Assembly (NCBI GenBank): GCA_030427765.1
Contig: JAUICS010000076.1
Location: 1 to 6,494, forward strand
Reading direction: 5' to 3'
DNA: 6,494 nt
Source: Alphaproteobacteria bacterium
Lineage (GTDB): Bacteria > Pseudomonadota > Alphaproteobacteria > Micavibrionales > Micavibrionaceae
Positions 5,683-6,494 of this stretch are shown piece after piece. The notes under the pieces are model-generated. The model saw only the letters and a program-made list of their open reading frames with translations. It had not been told where the DNA came from and made no database searches. How positions within the stretch are numbered: position 1 is the first letter of the stretch; each line of letters begins with the position of its first letter. A program made the translations under genes and the position numbers.

Positions 5683-6494
5683 TTAAAGACTAGCCATTTT
5701 CATGGCAGTATCAATCATGCGGTTCGAGAAACCCCATTCATTATCATACCATGCCATAACACGGACAAAATTACCGTCAACAACCTTCGTTCCATTAAGG
5801 CTAAAGATTGATGAATGTGGATCATGGTTAAAGTCAGATGATACACAAGGATCATCATAAACGGCTAGTACGCCCTTTAGTTTCCCGTTCGCGTATTCCG
5901 TAACGGCGGCGTTGACTTCCTCTGCAGTTACATTGCGACTTGGCAGAAATTTTAAATCAACAAGTGATACGTTTGGTGTCGGTACACGTATGGATGTTCC
6001 GTCCAATTTACCATTCAGTTCTGGTAAGACCAAACCAACGGCCTTTGCCGCGCCGGTAGATGTTGGAATAAGGTTCATGGCGGCCGCACGTGCGCGGTAA
6101 GGGTCTTTATGGGATGAATCAACGATGTTCTGATCACCGGTATATGCGTGAATGGTCGTCATAAACCCTTTTTCAATACCGATTGTTTCATTCAAGGCAT
6201 AGGCAACAGGGGCCAGGCAGTTGGTTGTACATGACGCATTGGAAACGATTTTATGTTCCGGTTTCAATTTATCATGGTTAACACCGTAAACGACGGTTAG
6301 GTCTTCACCATCCGCTGGTGCGGAGATGAGAACTTTTTTTGCGCCTGCATTCAGGTGCATCGTTGCACCTTCACGGTCACGGAACTTACCCGTACATTCC
6401 ATCAGCACATCAATGTCAAGCTTACCCCAATCAATGTCCTGCGGATCACGGCTGCGGAAACGGTGCACACGTTTGCCATCTATTAAAATACCGT
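5683..6494 (-). CDS. gap: Type I glyceraldehyde-3-phosphate dehydrogenase (5' end outside window)
   Basis: GAPDH oxidises glyceraldehyde 3-phosphate to 1,3-bisphosphoglycerate in the cytoplasm with reduction of NAD(P). The frame stays open past the GTG at 6468 to the window edge, adding GILIDGKR in front, so 269 residues are visible and about 65 N-terminal ones (most of the Rossmann cofactor-binding strands) are missing. Visible motifs are ECTGKF, the active-site SNASCTTNCLAP with the catalytic cysteine (6229-6231), and the catalytic histidine in TTIHAYTGDQ. Further on are the substrate-binding NLIPTSTGAAKA, GTSIRVPTPNVSLVDL and the C-terminal AWYDNEWGFSNR. No defect is seen in this part. NAD versus NADP preference cannot be judged because the deciding N-terminal residues are outside. 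The gene would normally neighbour pgk downstream; here a convergent LysM protein gene follows instead. Confidence 0.97.
   Translation of the reverse strand, partial: GILIDGKRVHRFRSRDPQDIDWGKLDIDVLMECTGKFRDREGATMHLNAGAKKVLISAPADGEDLTVVYGVNHDKLKPEHKIVSNASCTTNCLAPVAYALNETIGIEKGFMTTIHAYTGDQNIVDSSHKDPYRARAAAMNLIPTSTGAAKAVGLVLPELNGKLDGTSIRVPTPNVSLVDLKFLPSRNVTAEEVNAAVTEYANGKLKGVLAVYDDPCVSSDFNHDPHSSIFSLNGTKVVDGNFVRVMAWYDNEWGFSNRMIDTAMKMASL

Noticed and set aside
5683..6468. The GTG at 6468 as the start of gap
   Set aside because: The frame continues upstream with GILIDGKR, which fits the GAPDH fold, and a start here would remove most of the cofactor-binding domain.

Overview
The window looks like part of an alphaproteobacterial chromosome. 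The reasons are a zinc-ligand-free bL31 of the alphaproteobacterial kind, an EpmA-type lysine ligase, and a class I (DhnA-type) fructose-bisphosphate aldolase close to gap. Composition is moderately AT-rich, and more so in the 3675-5680 segment by eye. A deep-branching or Micavibrio-like lineage is possible, but that is a guess from memory of similar proteins. No RNA genes, insertion sequences, CRISPR arrays or att-like repeats are visible. No gene-free stretch exceeds about 125 bases.

Layout. Bases 1-354 (+) are the 3' end of valS, closed by a clean hairpin terminator (386-410) that also faces rpmE (434-676, -). rpmE and epmA (751-1779, +) diverge from a 74-base promoter region. epmA converges on the class I aldolase gene (1780-2703, -) with directly abutting stop codons. 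Next come three genes unrelated to glycolysis: a CJM1_0395/SprA-related putative metalloprotease with an HEAAH motif (2829-3674, -), a 98-residue membrane protein (3781-4077, +), and a 503-residue membrane-anchored protein with an HEVIH zinc-protease motif and two C-terminal LysM-type modules (4169-5680, +). The window ends in gap (5683 to the right edge, -), whose 5' end is missing. Its stop lies 2 bases from the stop of the LysM protein gene.

How the genes fit together. valS, rpmE and epmA serve translation: tRNA-Val charging, the 50S subunit, and EF-P lysylation. gap and the aldolase are glycolytic genes on the same strand. In many alphaproteobacteria gap, pgk and a class I aldolase gene are neighbours. 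Here three accessory genes lie between gap and the aldolase and pgk is absent from the window.

The most interesting part is 2829-5680. Two unrelated proteins with HExxH motifs are encoded divergently around a roughly 106-base intergenic region. The larger one appears to combine an inner-membrane anchor, a gluzincin-like protease core and a duplicated LysM unit, together with a small membrane protein gene just upstream. A cell-envelope proteolysis module is a reasonable hypothesis but is not proven by sequence alone.
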